64,000 bases of DNA from Verrucomicrobiota bacterium (GTDB taxonomy: Bacteria > Verrucomicrobiota > Verrucomicrobiia > Verrucomicrobiales > Verrucomicrobiaceae): assembly GCA_025360015.1 (NCBI GenBank), contig JANYCZ010000011.1:217322-281321 (forward strand), given 5' to 3'. Under the pieces are notes generated by a model, which worked only from the letters and a program-made list of their open reading frames with translations, did not search any database and was not told where the DNA came from. The position numbers were made by a program, and so were the translations under genes. Of this stretch, positions 37,562-45,946 are shown piece after piece. How positions within the stretch are numbered: position 1 is the first letter of the stretch; every line of letters begins with the position of its first letter.

Positions 37562-38434
37562 ATGCCCTCCACTGAGCTTCCCACCCGTGCCGCCATAGAG
37601 ATGGCCATCGCTCATGGCATCACGCCGGACCGCTGCGAGGTTTTGCAAAACAGCAGCACGCTGGTGCTGCGGCTCACGGAGACGCTGGTGGCGCGCGTGG
37701 TGCAGGATGTGGACGGGCCACGACAGGGCACAGAGTGGTTTGCGCGGGAGAATGCCATCGCCCAGCATCTGACCGAGCATGGCGCGCCAGTGATCCCGCT
37801 GCATCCTGGCATGCCGCCCGGACCGCATGAGCATCTGGGCTTCCCGATGAATTTCTGGGAGTTCGTCACCCGCGTGGATGCCGAGCCTGATCCACGCGAA
37901 ATCGGTCGCACACTGCGTGAGTGCCATCACACCATGAGCGGCTTTGCAAAGCCATTGCCGCATCTAGCGATTATCACCGAAAGCCTAGCGATTTTACAGG
38001 ACCGCGATCTATTTCCAACAGACACGCAGCAAATGCTGCGGGATCACCTCACGCATTCCCTGGCGGTGCTCAGCCGCTATCCGCAGCAGCCGCTGCATGG
38101 CGACGCACACTTGGGCAATCTCATGAACACCACGCGTGGTCTGCTGTGGACAGACTGGGAGGACACCTTCTCCGGCCCTGTCGAGTGGGATGTGGCCTCC
38201 ATCATCTGGAATGCGCAAATTTTGGATGAAGACCATGCCACCGTGAGGGCGATCTGTGATGCCTACTGTGAAGCAGGCGGCACGATTGACGCCCGTGCGC
38301 TGGGGCAATGCCTCATCGGGCGTGCGGCGGTGGTGACCGCATGGTATCCGATCCTGTATCCCAACCCGAATGTAGAACGACAGATGAAGCTGCGGCGCCG
38401 AATCGAATGGCTGCGTTGCCAGTCTGCCGTTTAA
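37562..38434 (+). CDS. Aminoglycoside phosphotransferase-like (APH/choline kinase family) protein
   Basis: 290 residues of protein-kinase-like fold. The catalytic loop is QPLHGDAHLGNLMN (HGDxHxxN) near residue 178 and the metal-binding Asp follows in LLWTDWEDTFSGP, with the later VEWDVASIIW. The N-terminal lobe has LVARVVQ as its likely ATP-lysine region but with Arg in place of Lys. These enzymes phosphorylate antibiotics, choline, homoserine or other small alcohols; the substrate is unknown. It starts 12 bases after trmO on the same strand and is the last gene before a structured spacer. Confidence 0.8.
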   Translation: MPSTELPTRAAIEMAIAHGITPDRCEVLQNSSTLVLRLTETLVARVVQDVDGPRQGTEWFARENAIAQHLTEHGAPVIPLHPGMPPGPHEHLGFPMNFWEFVTRVDAEPDPREIGRTLRECHHTMSGFAKPLPHLAIITESLAILQDRDLFPTDTQQMLRDHLTHSLAVLSRYPQQPLHGDAHLGNLMNTTRGLLWTDWEDTFSGPVEWDVASIIWNAQILDEDHATVRAICDAYCEAGGTIDARALGQCLIGRAAVVTAWYPILYPNPNVERQMKLRRRIEWLRCQSAV

Positions 38435-38557
38435 CGCAGCCGCGAGAAGGGGTTTATTTTTGTCACCCCCAGAAGGATAACGTGAACAGTCGCCAGCTTG
38501 GGAAGTCCACACGACCAGCGAAGAGAACCAGACCTGCGGCACCCCCCAAGCTCGGCT

Positions 38558-38592
38558 AGTGTCCTGTGAGAGGAGGGGTCCCACAGGACACT
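38558..38592. repeat. Perfect 11-bp inverted repeat in the APH-secreted protein spacer
   Basis: AGTGTCCTGTG (38558-38568) pairs exactly with CACAGGACACT (38582-38592) around a 13-base loop. A second inverted pair, AGCTTGGG (38495-38502) and CCCAAGCT (38545-38552), lies just upstream. The spacer separates convergent genes, so it may be a terminator or an RNA structure; neither side has a strong T run. Confidence 0.5.
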
Positions 38593-38629
38593 GTGAACCA
38601 AGCAACGCAGTGCGTGAAGGTCTGTGAAG

Positions 38630-39004
38630 TTACTTCTTCTGATGCTCCTTGCTCTTGCTCGCGTCAGCGCCGTGAGGGGTCTTACTGCTGCCGTTGGTCG
38701 TGCTGTGGGCACTGCCTGAAGCAGAGCTATTGCCGCCGTGGAGCATGGCACCACCAGTGACGGAAGAGCCAGCGGCTTTGCTGCCAGTCCCAGCACCTGT
38801 TGAGGTTCCGCCATTGGCTGTGCTGCCAGTCGTGGCTCCGCCAGTGATGTTCGCGCCAGAGGAGCTGGCGGTGCCGGAGGCGTTAGCAGTGCCGGCGGCA
38901 GTGCTGCCGGTTGAGGTGGAGGGGGTCTGGGTTGCAGTTTGGGCGGTGGCGGAGAGGCCGATCAGCGCTGCTGCGATGGTAGTGAGGATAGTTTGATTTT
39001 TCAT
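38630..39004 (-). CDS. Secreted low-complexity Ser/Thr/Gly/Ala-rich protein
   Basis: 124 residues. From the ATG at 39004 there is a signal peptide (MKNQTILTTIAAALIGLSATAQ), after which the chain is almost entirely Ser, Thr, Gly, Ala and Asn (for example TASSSGANITGGATTGSTANG), ending in a basic tail KSKEHQKK. It is probably an extracellular, disordered protein. No family is recognised. Composition-biased genes of this kind are often wrongly called; the signal peptide and a single open frame of matching length favour a real gene. Confidence 0.6.
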   Translation of the reverse strand: MKNQTILTTIAAALIGLSATAQTATQTPSTSTGSTAAGTANASGTASSSGANITGGATTGSTANGGTSTGAGTGSKAAGSSVTGGAMLHGGNSSASGSAHSTTNGSSKTPHGADASKSKEHQKK

Positions 39005-39142
39005 AGCTCTCGTGATTCGCAAGCGAGTGCAGGTACGATGGTCAGTCCTGTGGATGATCAAAGCTTCAGGCATCCATGCAGTTATGCGCATCATGCGGGC
39101 TCGCGGCGATTCGATTCCTATTCAAGCCTGATACAATGACCG

Positions 39143-39724
39143 CTACTTGGCCAGATCCGACGGCTGCTTTGGATCATACTTCGCGCCCTTTGACACCTGG
39201 ATCAGAGTCATGCGCACTTTGGTGGGAAAGAACTTCTCAGGGTCGGGCCGTTTGTGAGCGTGGAGATTGTGATCGTCTTTGATGACGAGGTGCATTTCTT
39301 TGATGCCTTGGTTCCAGAGGATGTCGTCATTCTGCCAGAAGGTGGTCATGTCGAGATCCTTCTCATGCACGCCAGCCGTCTTGTAGGCACCGGTGCCGAT
39401 GCAGCCGTAGCCATGGTTCTGGCCTTTGTTTGGAATGTAGCAGACGCTCCATGAGGTGGGCTGATCGCCCACAGGTTTTTCGAGGACTTCGAGGCGCAAA
39501 TGCACGGTGCCATTTCGGTAGTCCACGGGCGCGGTCCAGTCTTTGGGGCGTGCCGCATTGAGCATGTCGCCCTTGACGTAATAATGCGACTGGTTGGGCT
39601 TCGAATTGAGTGCGTCCTCTTGGGTGAAAGTGAAGGTGACGTCAAACAGCACGAACTGATCGGCGCGGGCGATCGATGCGGCGAGACAGAACCAAAAGAG
39701 TGAAATGAGAGCACAGCGTTTCAT
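39143..39724 (-). CDS. Secreted protein of unknown function
   Basis: 193 residues with a signal peptide (MKRCALISLFWFCLAASIARA). The mature part starts DQFVLFDVTFTFTQEDALNS and contains WSVCYIPNKGQNHGYGCIGTG and WNQGIKEMHLVIKDDHN, consistent with a beta-sandwich of lectin or polysaccharide-binding type, but no family is recognised. The frame stays open to 39889, without a signal peptide at that start. It is on the same strand as, and downstream of, a secreted sugar isomerase-like gene, separated from it by a clear terminator, so it has its own transcript. Confidence 0.65.
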   Translation of the reverse strand: MKRCALISLFWFCLAASIARADQFVLFDVTFTFTQEDALNSKPNQSHYYVKGDMLNAARPKDWTAPVDYRNGTVHLRLEVLEKPVGDQPTSWSVCYIPNKGQNHGYGCIGTGAYKTAGVHEKDLDMTTFWQNDDILWNQGIKEMHLVIKDDHNLHAHKRPDPEKFFPTKVRMTLIQVSKGAKYDPKQPSDLAK

Positions 39725-39788
39725 GGCAGGAATCATGCTGGCGGAAGCTGGCCGGTCAATGCCGGAGCATACCTCGTGGGAAAAACAA

Positions 39789-39819
39789 AGCGGCGCAGGA
39801 TGAGTGATCCTGCGCCGCT
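39789..39819 (-). terminator. Intrinsic terminator of the sugar isomerase gene
   Basis: A perfect 13-bp GC-rich stem (AGCGGCGCAGGAT pairing with ATCCTGCGCCGCT, 5-base loop) lies 24 bases past the stop of the gene ending at 39844. Read on the minus strand the stem is followed by TTTGTTTTT, making this a strong rho-independent terminator. Confidence 0.8.
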
Positions 39820-39843
39820 GAGAAATGGATTTCGAAATGGCCG

Positions 39844-40713
39844 TTACTTCGTCGTCGTCGGCTTGAAGTTCTTCACGAACTCCAGGCACTTCGTCACGTC
39901 AGGCAGGCTGGTCTCCCAGTCTTTTTCCCATTCGACATCCAGCGGGCCCGTGAAGCCCTGCTCGGCATAGAGATTCAGCACGGCGGGGATGTCAGACTGG
40001 CCGGTGCCCCAGACCATGTCCTTGGCTTCACGCACACCGAAGGCGTCGAGGTCTTTGACGTGGCTGTCGAAGATGCGGCCTTTGAGCAGCTTGATGGCAT
40101 CGGTGGGTTTCACGCCGGAGCGCACCCAATGGCCGATGTCGGCGCAGGAGCCCATGCGGGCATCGCGGTCTTTCACCAGGCTGAGCACATATTCAGGGTC
40201 CCAGTAGCGGTAGCTGCGGTCCAGCGGCTTCTTCGGATGATTGTGGATGCCCATCTTGATGTCGTATTCCTTCACAAGTTTTTCGATGAGGTCGAAGGCG
40301 TCCTCCGCCGGTTCGCTGACGACCACGCCGACTCCCATGTCCTTGCAGAAGTCGAAGATCTTGCGGCACTCTTCTTCGTTGTTCTGCAGGCGCACCACGC
40401 CGTAGCCCACGGGCGTGAGGCCCAGTTCCTTGAGCTTGGCCTTCACCGGGGCGCGCTGCTCGGCAGTGGAATTGTGATCGAACTTGGATTTCGGATCGGC
40501 CTTGTTCACCAGATGACCGGGGAAAAACTCCACCGTCTTGCCACCGGCGGCGGCGATTTTTTCCAGCGCCGTCATCAAGTCGAAGGACTTGAAGGTGTAG
40601 GCCTGGCAGCCGGCGTAGAAGTAGCCGACCTTGGCGCTTTCAGGGAGGGTTTGACCGGCGACAGCGATCGAGGCTGCGCCGAGAATGAGAGAGAGGAGTG
40701 TCTGTCGAATCAT
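39844..40713 (-). CDS. Secreted sugar phosphate isomerase/epimerase-like protein
   Basis: 289 residues with a Sec signal peptide (MIRQTLLSLILGAASIAVAG). The mature part is an AP-endonuclease-2-type TIM barrel with a possible metal site formed by KTVEFFPGH, MGIHNHP, GSCADIGHW, FDSHVKDL and LDVEWEKDW. It resembles the periplasmic isomerase-like proteins abundant in Planctomycetes and Verrucomicrobia; the substrate is unknown. A terminator follows. The gene is divergent from the OmpA-family gene, with a 161-base spacer. The start at 40713 is fixed by the signal peptide. Confidence 0.8.
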   Translation of the reverse strand: MIRQTLLSLILGAASIAVAGQTLPESAKVGYFYAGCQAYTFKSFDLMTALEKIAAAGGKTVEFFPGHLVNKADPKSKFDHNSTAEQRAPVKAKLKELGLTPVGYGVVRLQNNEEECRKIFDFCKDMGVGVVVSEPAEDAFDLIEKLVKEYDIKMGIHNHPKKPLDRSYRYWDPEYVLSLVKDRDARMGSCADIGHWVRSGVKPTDAIKLLKGRIFDSHVKDLDAFGVREAKDMVWGTGQSDIPAVLNLYAEQGFTGPLDVEWEKDWETSLPDVTKCLEFVKNFKPTTTK

Positions 40714-40874
40714 GGATGATTTTGAACGAACTGCATGAGGACTTCTTGCAGGCTTGGATGACGCAGGTGCCATTTTAAGAACGGCTGCAAATCGAGCCCA
40801 GCGCCTCCCAACATTCAGCATTCTGCCCAAGGAGTTTGCTTGCGTGACGGCGCGGTGAGTTCATTCTCCCGCAT

Positions 40875-41915
40875 ATGAATATTCTGAAGTCTGCCGGGAT
40901 CATCGTTTTGTTTGTCTGCTGCCTCTGCGCGGGAGTTTCAGCCGCTGCGGATGTGAAGGGCGGCAAAGACCACCCGCTGCTCAAGCGCTACGAAGGCTCG
41001 TCGCTGGTCTGGTATGAACAGAAGAACTACGACGCGCTGAAGATGGCGCTGGAATGCATCGTGTTTGATTACAACGAGGGAAAGATGAAGCCCTTCAAAA
41101 AAGTGGAGGTCGAAGGGCGCAAGACCACGCTGTTTTACAATCTGCCTGCAGGCATTGGTACGCTGGAGGGCGTGCGCCAGTATGAGAATGAACTGAAGGA
41201 AAAAGGCTTCGAAGTTCTCTTCCGTGCCTCGGGCGAGGAGGTCGAGAAAAACAAAGGCGACAACCTGGCCATGGAAGTCTATGGCATGACCTCGGAGAAC
41301 ACGAACCGGGATCACCCGCAGATTTTGGCGATGCAGGGGCCGGACAAGACCCTGTCGCATTACCTTGCCACCCGCCTGACCCGTCCTGAAGGAGATGTGT
41401 ACTGCTCTGTCTGGTCTTTCCAGGCTTCTTGGACCGCTGAATCGCTGAAGGTTCCTGAGAAGAGCACCATTGTGCGCGTGGACATCTGCGAAGTGAAGCC
41501 GATGGAGCAGAAGATGGTGCTGGTGAAGGCGGAAGAAATGGCCAGCCAGATAGCCCTTAATGGCAAGGTGGCCCTCTACGGCATCCAGTTTGATACGGAC
41601 AAAGCCACGATCCGCCCAGACTCCGAAGCCACACTGGCGGAGATCTCCAAGCTCCTCCAAGGGCAGCCGGGTCTGCGCGTGCTGGTCGTTGGGCACACGG
41701 ATACTGAAGGCAGCTTTGAGTACAATCGCAGCCTGTCCCAGCGACGTGCAGATTCCGTGGTGGCCGATCTGGCTGAGAAGGGTGTTTCCAAGGAGCGACT
41801 GTTCCCGGTGGGAATTTCCTTCGCCTCTCCCGTGGCGACGAATGCCACCGAGGAAGGCCGTGCAAAGAACCGCCGTGTCGAACTCGTGGACATGGGCGCG
41901 GCCAAGGCCAAGTGA
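40875..41915 (+). CDS. OmpA-family protein with N-terminal DUF4892-like domain
   Basis: 346 residues with a signal peptide (MNILKSAGIIVLFVCCLCAGVSA). The N-terminal ~190 residues resemble DUF4892 (start HPLLKRYEGSSLVWYEQKNY). The C-terminus from about 225 is an OmpA-like peptidoglycan-binding domain: YGIQFDTDKATIRPDSEATL, VVGHTDTEGSFEYNRSLSQRRA and KNRRVELV, with the Asp and Arg that hold diaminopimelate. It probably links the outer membrane or a periplasmic complex to peptidoglycan. It is transcribed alone. Confidence 0.88.
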   Translation: MNILKSAGIIVLFVCCLCAGVSAAADVKGGKDHPLLKRYEGSSLVWYEQKNYDALKMALECIVFDYNEGKMKPFKKVEVEGRKTTLFYNLPAGIGTLEGVRQYENELKEKGFEVLFRASGEEVEKNKGDNLAMEVYGMTSENTNRDHPQILAMQGPDKTLSHYLATRLTRPEGDVYCSVWSFQASWTAESLKVPEKSTIVRVDICEVKPMEQKMVLVKAEEMASQIALNGKVALYGIQFDTDKATIRPDSEATLAEISKLLQGQPGLRVLVVGHTDTEGSFEYNRSLSQRRADSVVADLAEKGVSKERLFPVGISFASPVATNATEEGRAKNRRVELVDMGAAKAK

Positions 41916-41948
41916 GAGGACGGAAAAATCGCAGTCCTTCCACGCCTG

Positions 41949-42416
41949 CTATCGCAGTGCCACGAAGTCGCCTTCAAACAAGACACAGACCTGGTCTGCG
42001 TGGATGACCTGCACTTGAAGCTTCAAGTGCGCTTTGCCGGTGCTTTGGAAGGTCCTCTTGAATATCGCCAGTGAGGCATCGTCCGGCCTCACGCACACGG
42101 CACGCAGCATGCCGCGCACCGGGCGTTTGTAGCGGATGCTGCTTTCACGGATGACGATGTGAGCCTGGCGGTCGCCCAGTTGCAGCCAGAGCATGGCGTA
42201 ACCTGTCAGCGTGGTCAGGGCGCTGAGACTGCCGCCGAAAGCGGTGCCGAGATGATTGTGATTGGGCTCCAGCGGTGCTGTCACCACAAGCTGTGCACCA
42301 TCGTAGCTTTCCAGCTTCACTCCCATGGCATGTGTGAGCGGAATCTGCTCATGGAGGAAGCGCTCGGTGTCACTCAGAAGATCGTCGTTCATCGGCGAAA
42401 TAAACTCACGGTTCAT
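41949..42416 (-). CDS. YiiD-C-type hot-dog thioesterase-like protein
   Basis: 155 residues of hot-dog fold. The motif NHNHLGTAFGGSLSALTTLTG matches the YiiD C-terminal thioesterase-like domain; the central helix and SSIRYKRPVRG strand are also present. It may hydrolyse or bind acyl-CoA or acyl-carrier thioesters. Its ATG (42416-42414) overlaps the stop of the phosphatase gene upstream by four bases, so the two are translationally coupled and this start is the natural one; another ATG at 42392 is possible. Confidence 0.75.
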   Translation of the reverse strand: MNREFISPMNDDLLSDTERFLHEQIPLTHAMGVKLESYDGAQLVVTAPLEPNHNHLGTAFGGSLSALTTLTGYAMLWLQLGDRQAHIVIRESSIRYKRPVRGMLRAVCVRPDDASLAIFKRTFQSTGKAHLKLQVQVIHADQVCVLFEGDFVALR

Positions 42417-43090
42417 TTTGCCCACCATCTCGACAGGCCGGCCTTGGGTGTGTCCGGCTTGATCAGCGAATCTTCGGAGTAATGCGAGGTGTCGTTGAAC
42501 AGCATCAACCGCGCGCGCACCGGATCTTTGAAGTCCACGACATTCAGAGCCGCCGGATTTTGATCCAGATTGTCCCGATACCGGCGCGGATCAAATCCGA
42601 GCAGGGAACTGAGCAGCAGGCGGATCGTGGCCTTGTGCGAAACGACTATAACCGATTCGCCTTCATGATGTTTCACAATATCCAGCAGGGCAGGCAGGGC
42701 GCGTGCAGTCACGGCGAGGCCGCTCTCACCGCCGGTGGGTGCAAACGTGAAAGGATCTTCATCCCAAGCGGCGGCTTCCTCGGGGAATTGCTGCTCCACC
42801 TCATGACGCGTCAGTTGCTCCCAGTGGCCATGCGAGATCTCGCGCAGGCCGTCACGTGGATTGACCTCCATTGAAAAGGGCGCTGCCAGGATGCGCGCGG
42901 TTTCCATGGTACGATCCAGCGGCGAGGCATACACCGCCGCAACCGGCAGCCCTTTGAGGCGCTGGGCAAGGTGACCGGCCTGGGTGCGGCCCTCATCCGA
43001 GAGCGGCACATTCGTAGCGCCGGCAAAACGGTCTTCGGCAGTCAGGATGGTGGCACCGTGACGGATCAGGTAAATGCGGGTAAGAGCCAT
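42413..43090 (-). CDS. Histidine phosphatase family (phosphoglycerate mutase-like) protein
   Basis: 225 residues. The catalytic motif RHG is in IYLIRHGATILTAEDRFAG at the N-terminus, with the second His in VIVVSHKATIRLLL and the acid/base Glu in GLREISHGHWEQL. It resembles the alpha-ribazole phosphatase and broad-specificity phosphatase group rather than glycolytic mutase. The frame is open back to 43210 but the ATG at 43090 puts the RHG motif at residue 9-11, as usual. It is coupled to the thioesterase-like gene through an ATGA overlap. Confidence 0.85.
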   Translation of the reverse strand: MALTRIYLIRHGATILTAEDRFAGATNVPLSDEGRTQAGHLAQRLKGLPVAAVYASPLDRTMETARILAAPFSMEVNPRDGLREISHGHWEQLTRHEVEQQFPEEAAAWDEDPFTFAPTGGESGLAVTARALPALLDIVKHHEGESVIVVSHKATIRLLLSSLLGFDPRRYRDNLDQNPAALNVVDFKDPVRARLMLFNDTSHYSEDSLIKPDTPKAGLSRWWAK

Positions 43091-43154
43091 GGGACGGTCT
43101 ATAGCACAGATAATCCGTGCCTTTCGAACGGTTTTGCGTGCCGATCGAGCGTTG

Positions 43155-43183
43155 TTTCCTGCGTGAGCACCAGCTGCTATAAT
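43155..43183 (+). promoter_or_regulatory. Putative sigma-70-type promoter of the GT2 gene
   Basis: A perfect -10 box TATAAT at 43178-43183 has a weak TTTCCT at the -35 position (43155-43160), 17 bases away. It lies 52 bases upstream of the GT2 start and in a spacer with higher AT content than the flanks. It would drive the GT2 and RmlC-like genes. Confidence 0.45.
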
Positions 43184-43234
43184 ATAAAGACTGGGGAGGT
43201 TGACGCGCACTGAGCATTCGCGTATCGAGGCTCG

Positions 43235-44095
43235 ATGGTGAATTCAGAACCCAAAGTCACTGTCGTGATGGCCACCTACAATTGGAGTTCGGTCCTGCCC
43301 TATTCCATCGGCAGCATCTTGCGTCAGACTTGGACAAATTTCGAACTGTGGGTGGTGGGAGACGCGTGTACGGACGACTCCGAACAGGTGGTCGGTGCCA
43401 TTCAGGATCCGCGTGTGCATTGGTACAATCGGCCGACCAATTTCGGGCAGCAGGGTGGGCCGAACAATGATGGCATTCAGCGCGCACGGGGGGAGTACAT
43501 TGCCTATCTGGGGCATGATGATCTCTGGCTGCCACACCATCTGGAATCTCTGGTGTCCGTCCTGGATGCAGGAGCGGACGTGGCATGGGGAGCCATCTCG
43601 TTCATTCTGCCGGATCAAAAGCGCGTCTTGATGCCGCACAACCCTCGGAGCTATCGGCCCAAGATGTGGATTCCACCTTCCGGTTTGATCCATCGCAAAA
43701 GCCTGGCGCAAAAAGTGGGCGGATGGAGATCGTTTCGCGAGATCTCCATAGATCCTGAGGCTGACTTGCTGGTCAGAATGCATGAAGCCGGTGGCGTGTT
43801 CCGCTTTGTGCCCCGGCTGTCGGTATTGAAACTTCCTGCGGCTGAACGAAAAGATGTCTATCGTGACAAACCCTGCCATGAGCAGGCGGCGTGGACGAAA
43901 AAAATTGAGGCTGGGGAGAACATTGAACAAGCCGAGTTGCTTGAGCTGGCAACCCATCCCTTTCAGGCGGTTGGCACCCTGCTGCGGATGTGGTTCCGTA
44001 GTAAAGCGGATATTTTTGGCAATCTGCTTCGAGGCTACAAAAGAACTGTCTTTGATCGCCGGCGTAAGTACAAAGGGCTCGCACCCAAATCCTGA
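43235..44095 (+). CDS. Glycosyltransferase family 2
   Basis: 286 residues with the GT-A fold: VTVVMATYNWSSVLPYSIGS at the N-terminus, LWVVGDACTDDSEQVVG, and the metal-binding acidic block YIAYLGHDDLWLPHHLE. The C-terminal 100 residues are basic and lack a membrane segment. It uses a nucleotide sugar to extend a glycan, probably a surface polysaccharide. The RmlC-like epimerase gene follows 7 bases after the stop; together they suggest a deoxysugar-containing glycan. Confidence 0.85.
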   Translation: MVNSEPKVTVVMATYNWSSVLPYSIGSILRQTWTNFELWVVGDACTDDSEQVVGAIQDPRVHWYNRPTNFGQQGGPNNDGIQRARGEYIAYLGHDDLWLPHHLESLVSVLDAGADVAWGAISFILPDQKRVLMPHNPRSYRPKMWIPPSGLIHRKSLAQKVGGWRSFREISIDPEADLLVRMHEAGGVFRFVPRLSVLKLPAAERKDVYRDKPCHEQAAWTKKIEAGENIEQAELLELATHPFQAVGTLLRMWFRSKADIFGNLLRGYKRTVFDRRRKYKGLAPKS

Positions 44096-44102
44096 TTTTT
44101 TC

Positions 44103-44633
44103 ATGAATCCCCAACTTCCCGCCGCGCCTGACCGGCAAACCGTCACGCCGCAAGGCCAGTCCGTCCAATCTCTGATTGAGGGTGTCAAAGTGCGTCTTAC
44201 GGTGACTCACCCCGATGAACGGGGTGATCTCTGTGAGGTGTTCAGCACCGCGTGGGACTTTGATGATGACCCCATGGTTTACGCCTACTTCGCCAGTGTT
44301 CGGCCTGGCCAGACGAAGGGCTGGGTCAAACATCTACTGCAGACTGACCGGCTGTTTCTGGCCATCGGGTCGTTCCGTGTGGTGCTCTACGATGACCGGC
44401 CGGAATCCCTCACCTATCAAAAATTGAATGTCTTGAACTTCAGTGATCGGAAGCGCGGCCTTGTGCGAATTCCGCCCGGAGTATTTCACGCGGTGCAAAA
44501 CATCGGGCATGTGGATGCTCATTTCATCAATCATCCAACCCGCGCCTACAACCATGCACAGCCGGACAAATACCGGCTGCCGCTCGATACGCCGCTGATA
44601 CCTTTCAATTTCGCGCCGACGCTGGGCGGTTAA
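44103..44633 (+). CDS. dTDP-4-dehydrorhamnose 3,5-epimerase (RmlC) family protein
   Basis: 176 residues of cupin fold. Segments resembling RmlC are FASVRPGQTKGWVKHLLQTD (with the candidate catalytic His), VVLYDDRPES and RIPPGVFHAVQNIG (strand with the conserved PxGxxH). Canonical RmlC has RGLHxQ in the first motif; here it is GWVKHLLQ, so it belongs to a divergent branch that may act on another NDP-sugar. It follows the GT2 gene by 7 bases. The ATG at 44103 is used because the frame upstream overlaps the GT2 gene. Confidence 0.7.
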   Translation: MNPQLPAAPDRQTVTPQGQSVQSLIEGVKVRLTVTHPDERGDLCEVFSTAWDFDDDPMVYAYFASVRPGQTKGWVKHLLQTDRLFLAIGSFRVVLYDDRPESLTYQKLNVLNFSDRKRGLVRIPPGVFHAVQNIGHVDAHFINHPTRAYNHAQPDKYRLPLDTPLIPFNFAPTLGG

Positions 44634-44645
44634 GACGAGTATTCA

Positions 44646-44909
44646 CCGACGCCCGTGATTAAAATCCACGGGCTTGCTGACGGCCGTCGCTCCTTGATTG
44701 TACTCGATCAACGCCTCGGGCAGGATGAATCATTCACCATGAGCAAACACGGTCGTGTTTGAGTCCATCTGCAGCGGCTTGCTGCCATCGAGATGATAAT
44801 CACCTGCCGGAATCGTCACCACACCACCTTTGGCTAGCAGGGCACCGAGTGTCGCCGATCATCGGCCCAAACAGTGGCGGTGAGCAGCAGGAGGCAGCAG
44901 AAACTTCAT
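44646..44909 (-). pseudogene. Decayed right-handed beta-helix (pectate lyase-like) gene
   Basis: The minus strand begins with ATG at 44909 and a signal-peptide-like MKFLL, then shifts frame into LLLLTATVWADD, shifts again into ALLAKGGVVTIPAGDYHLDG and SNTTVFAHGE, hits a TGA, and continues FILPEALIEYNQGATAVS. The middle part is a good match to the N-terminal cap of polysaccharide lyase/GH28-type beta helices (GGxVxIPAGxYxL). At least two frameshifts, an internal stop and loss of the rest of the gene make it non-functional. It lies just after the stop of the esterase gene in the same orientation. Confidence 0.65.
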
Positions 44910-44927
44910 GATAAAAGGCAATGTAAC

Positions 44928-45869
44928 TCAAGATTTCTTTACCTTCTGCACTGGTGTGCTGGGCAGAGACGAAACATCCAGCATGAAGGCCTTGGCGGGT
45001 TGCTTGCCTAGAAGTTGCAGGTTGAACCACTCGACCATGCGCTCCGTGTCCTGCGGCATTTCCTGCCAGCCGCCGTGGCCCGCACCTTCGCGGATGACGA
45101 GCTCGCACACCATTCCCTCTTCGTGGCAGCGCTTGAGAAAACGCTGCGATTGCGTGATCGACACCTGTGGGTCGGCATCGCCATGCACAATGAAGATGGG
45201 AGGCTGTCCTTTGTGAACCCAGTAAATGGGCGACAGTTCACGGCCCAATGCCGCACGGCCTTCCTCCGTCGCCGCCTTCGGACCAAACGCCCCTGCATAC
45301 GCAGCGAGCTTGCCGATGCCCACCGCGTTGTCGCCCGGCTCAAACCAGTTGAGGTAATCGGTCGGTGGATAAAAGCACGCCACGGCATTCACAGCACTGC
45401 TTTCACGGTCAATCGGATCTGCCGCCTTCGCGTCACCCGGGCCGCCGCGTGTTGCCAGCATCAGGCTCAGGTGTCCGCCTGCGCTGCTGCCGGTGACGCC
45501 GAGCTTTTGCGGATCCACGCCATAGTCTGCCGCATGGCTGCGCACAAAGCGCACCGCACGATTCAGATCCGCGACGATCTCCTCAACTTGAAACCGCGGC
45601 TGGGTCCCATGCACGACCACAAACGTCGTGTAACCCGCCTTTGGCCAGCCGCCGTCGTTGATGCCATTGTGGTTCGATTTCCAGCCGCCGCTCACGATCT
45701 TGATGATGCCCGCGCCGTTTGGCATCCCAGGCTTAAACACATCCATGGTCAGCGCCACGCCATCATGCTTGGTGTAAATGACATCACGGATGCGTTCCGG
45801 TTCCTGGGCATGCAGCGGAGCGGTGATCAGAATAAGACAGGGGAGCAGCAGGGGCAGGAGGCGATTCAT
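44928..45869 (-). CDS. Secreted alpha/beta-hydrolase (esterase, BD-FAE type)
   Basis: 313 residues with a signal peptide (MNRLLPLLLPCLILITAPLHA). The nucleophile elbow is GVTGSSAGGHLSL (Ser), the acid lies in IVHGDADPQVS and the His in GAGHGGWQ. The N-terminal VSGGWKSNHNG replaces the usual HGGG oxyanion motif. It is probably a carbohydrate esterase acting on acetyl, feruloyl or methyl groups in plant or algal glycans. It is the last intact gene of the long minus-strand saccharolytic cluster, after the GH76-like enzyme. Confidence 0.82.
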   Translation of the reverse strand: MNRLLPLLLPCLILITAPLHAQEPERIRDVIYTKHDGVALTMDVFKPGMPNGAGIIKIVSGGWKSNHNGINDGGWPKAGYTTFVVVHGTQPRFQVEEIVADLNRAVRFVRSHAADYGVDPQKLGVTGSSAGGHLSLMLATRGGPGDAKAADPIDRESSAVNAVACFYPPTDYLNWFEPGDNAVGIGKLAAYAGAFGPKAATEEGRAALGRELSPIYWVHKGQPPIFIVHGDADPQVSITQSQRFLKRCHEEGMVCELVIREGAGHGGWQEMPQDTERMVEWFNLQLLGKQPAKAFMLDVSSLPSTPVQKVKKS

Positions 45870-45946
45870 GGTTGGATCAGTGTAGTGTGTGAATTCTCAA
45901 ATTTCGCCGCCAAATACGGCATGGATTTGCAATTGTTAGAACGGCA

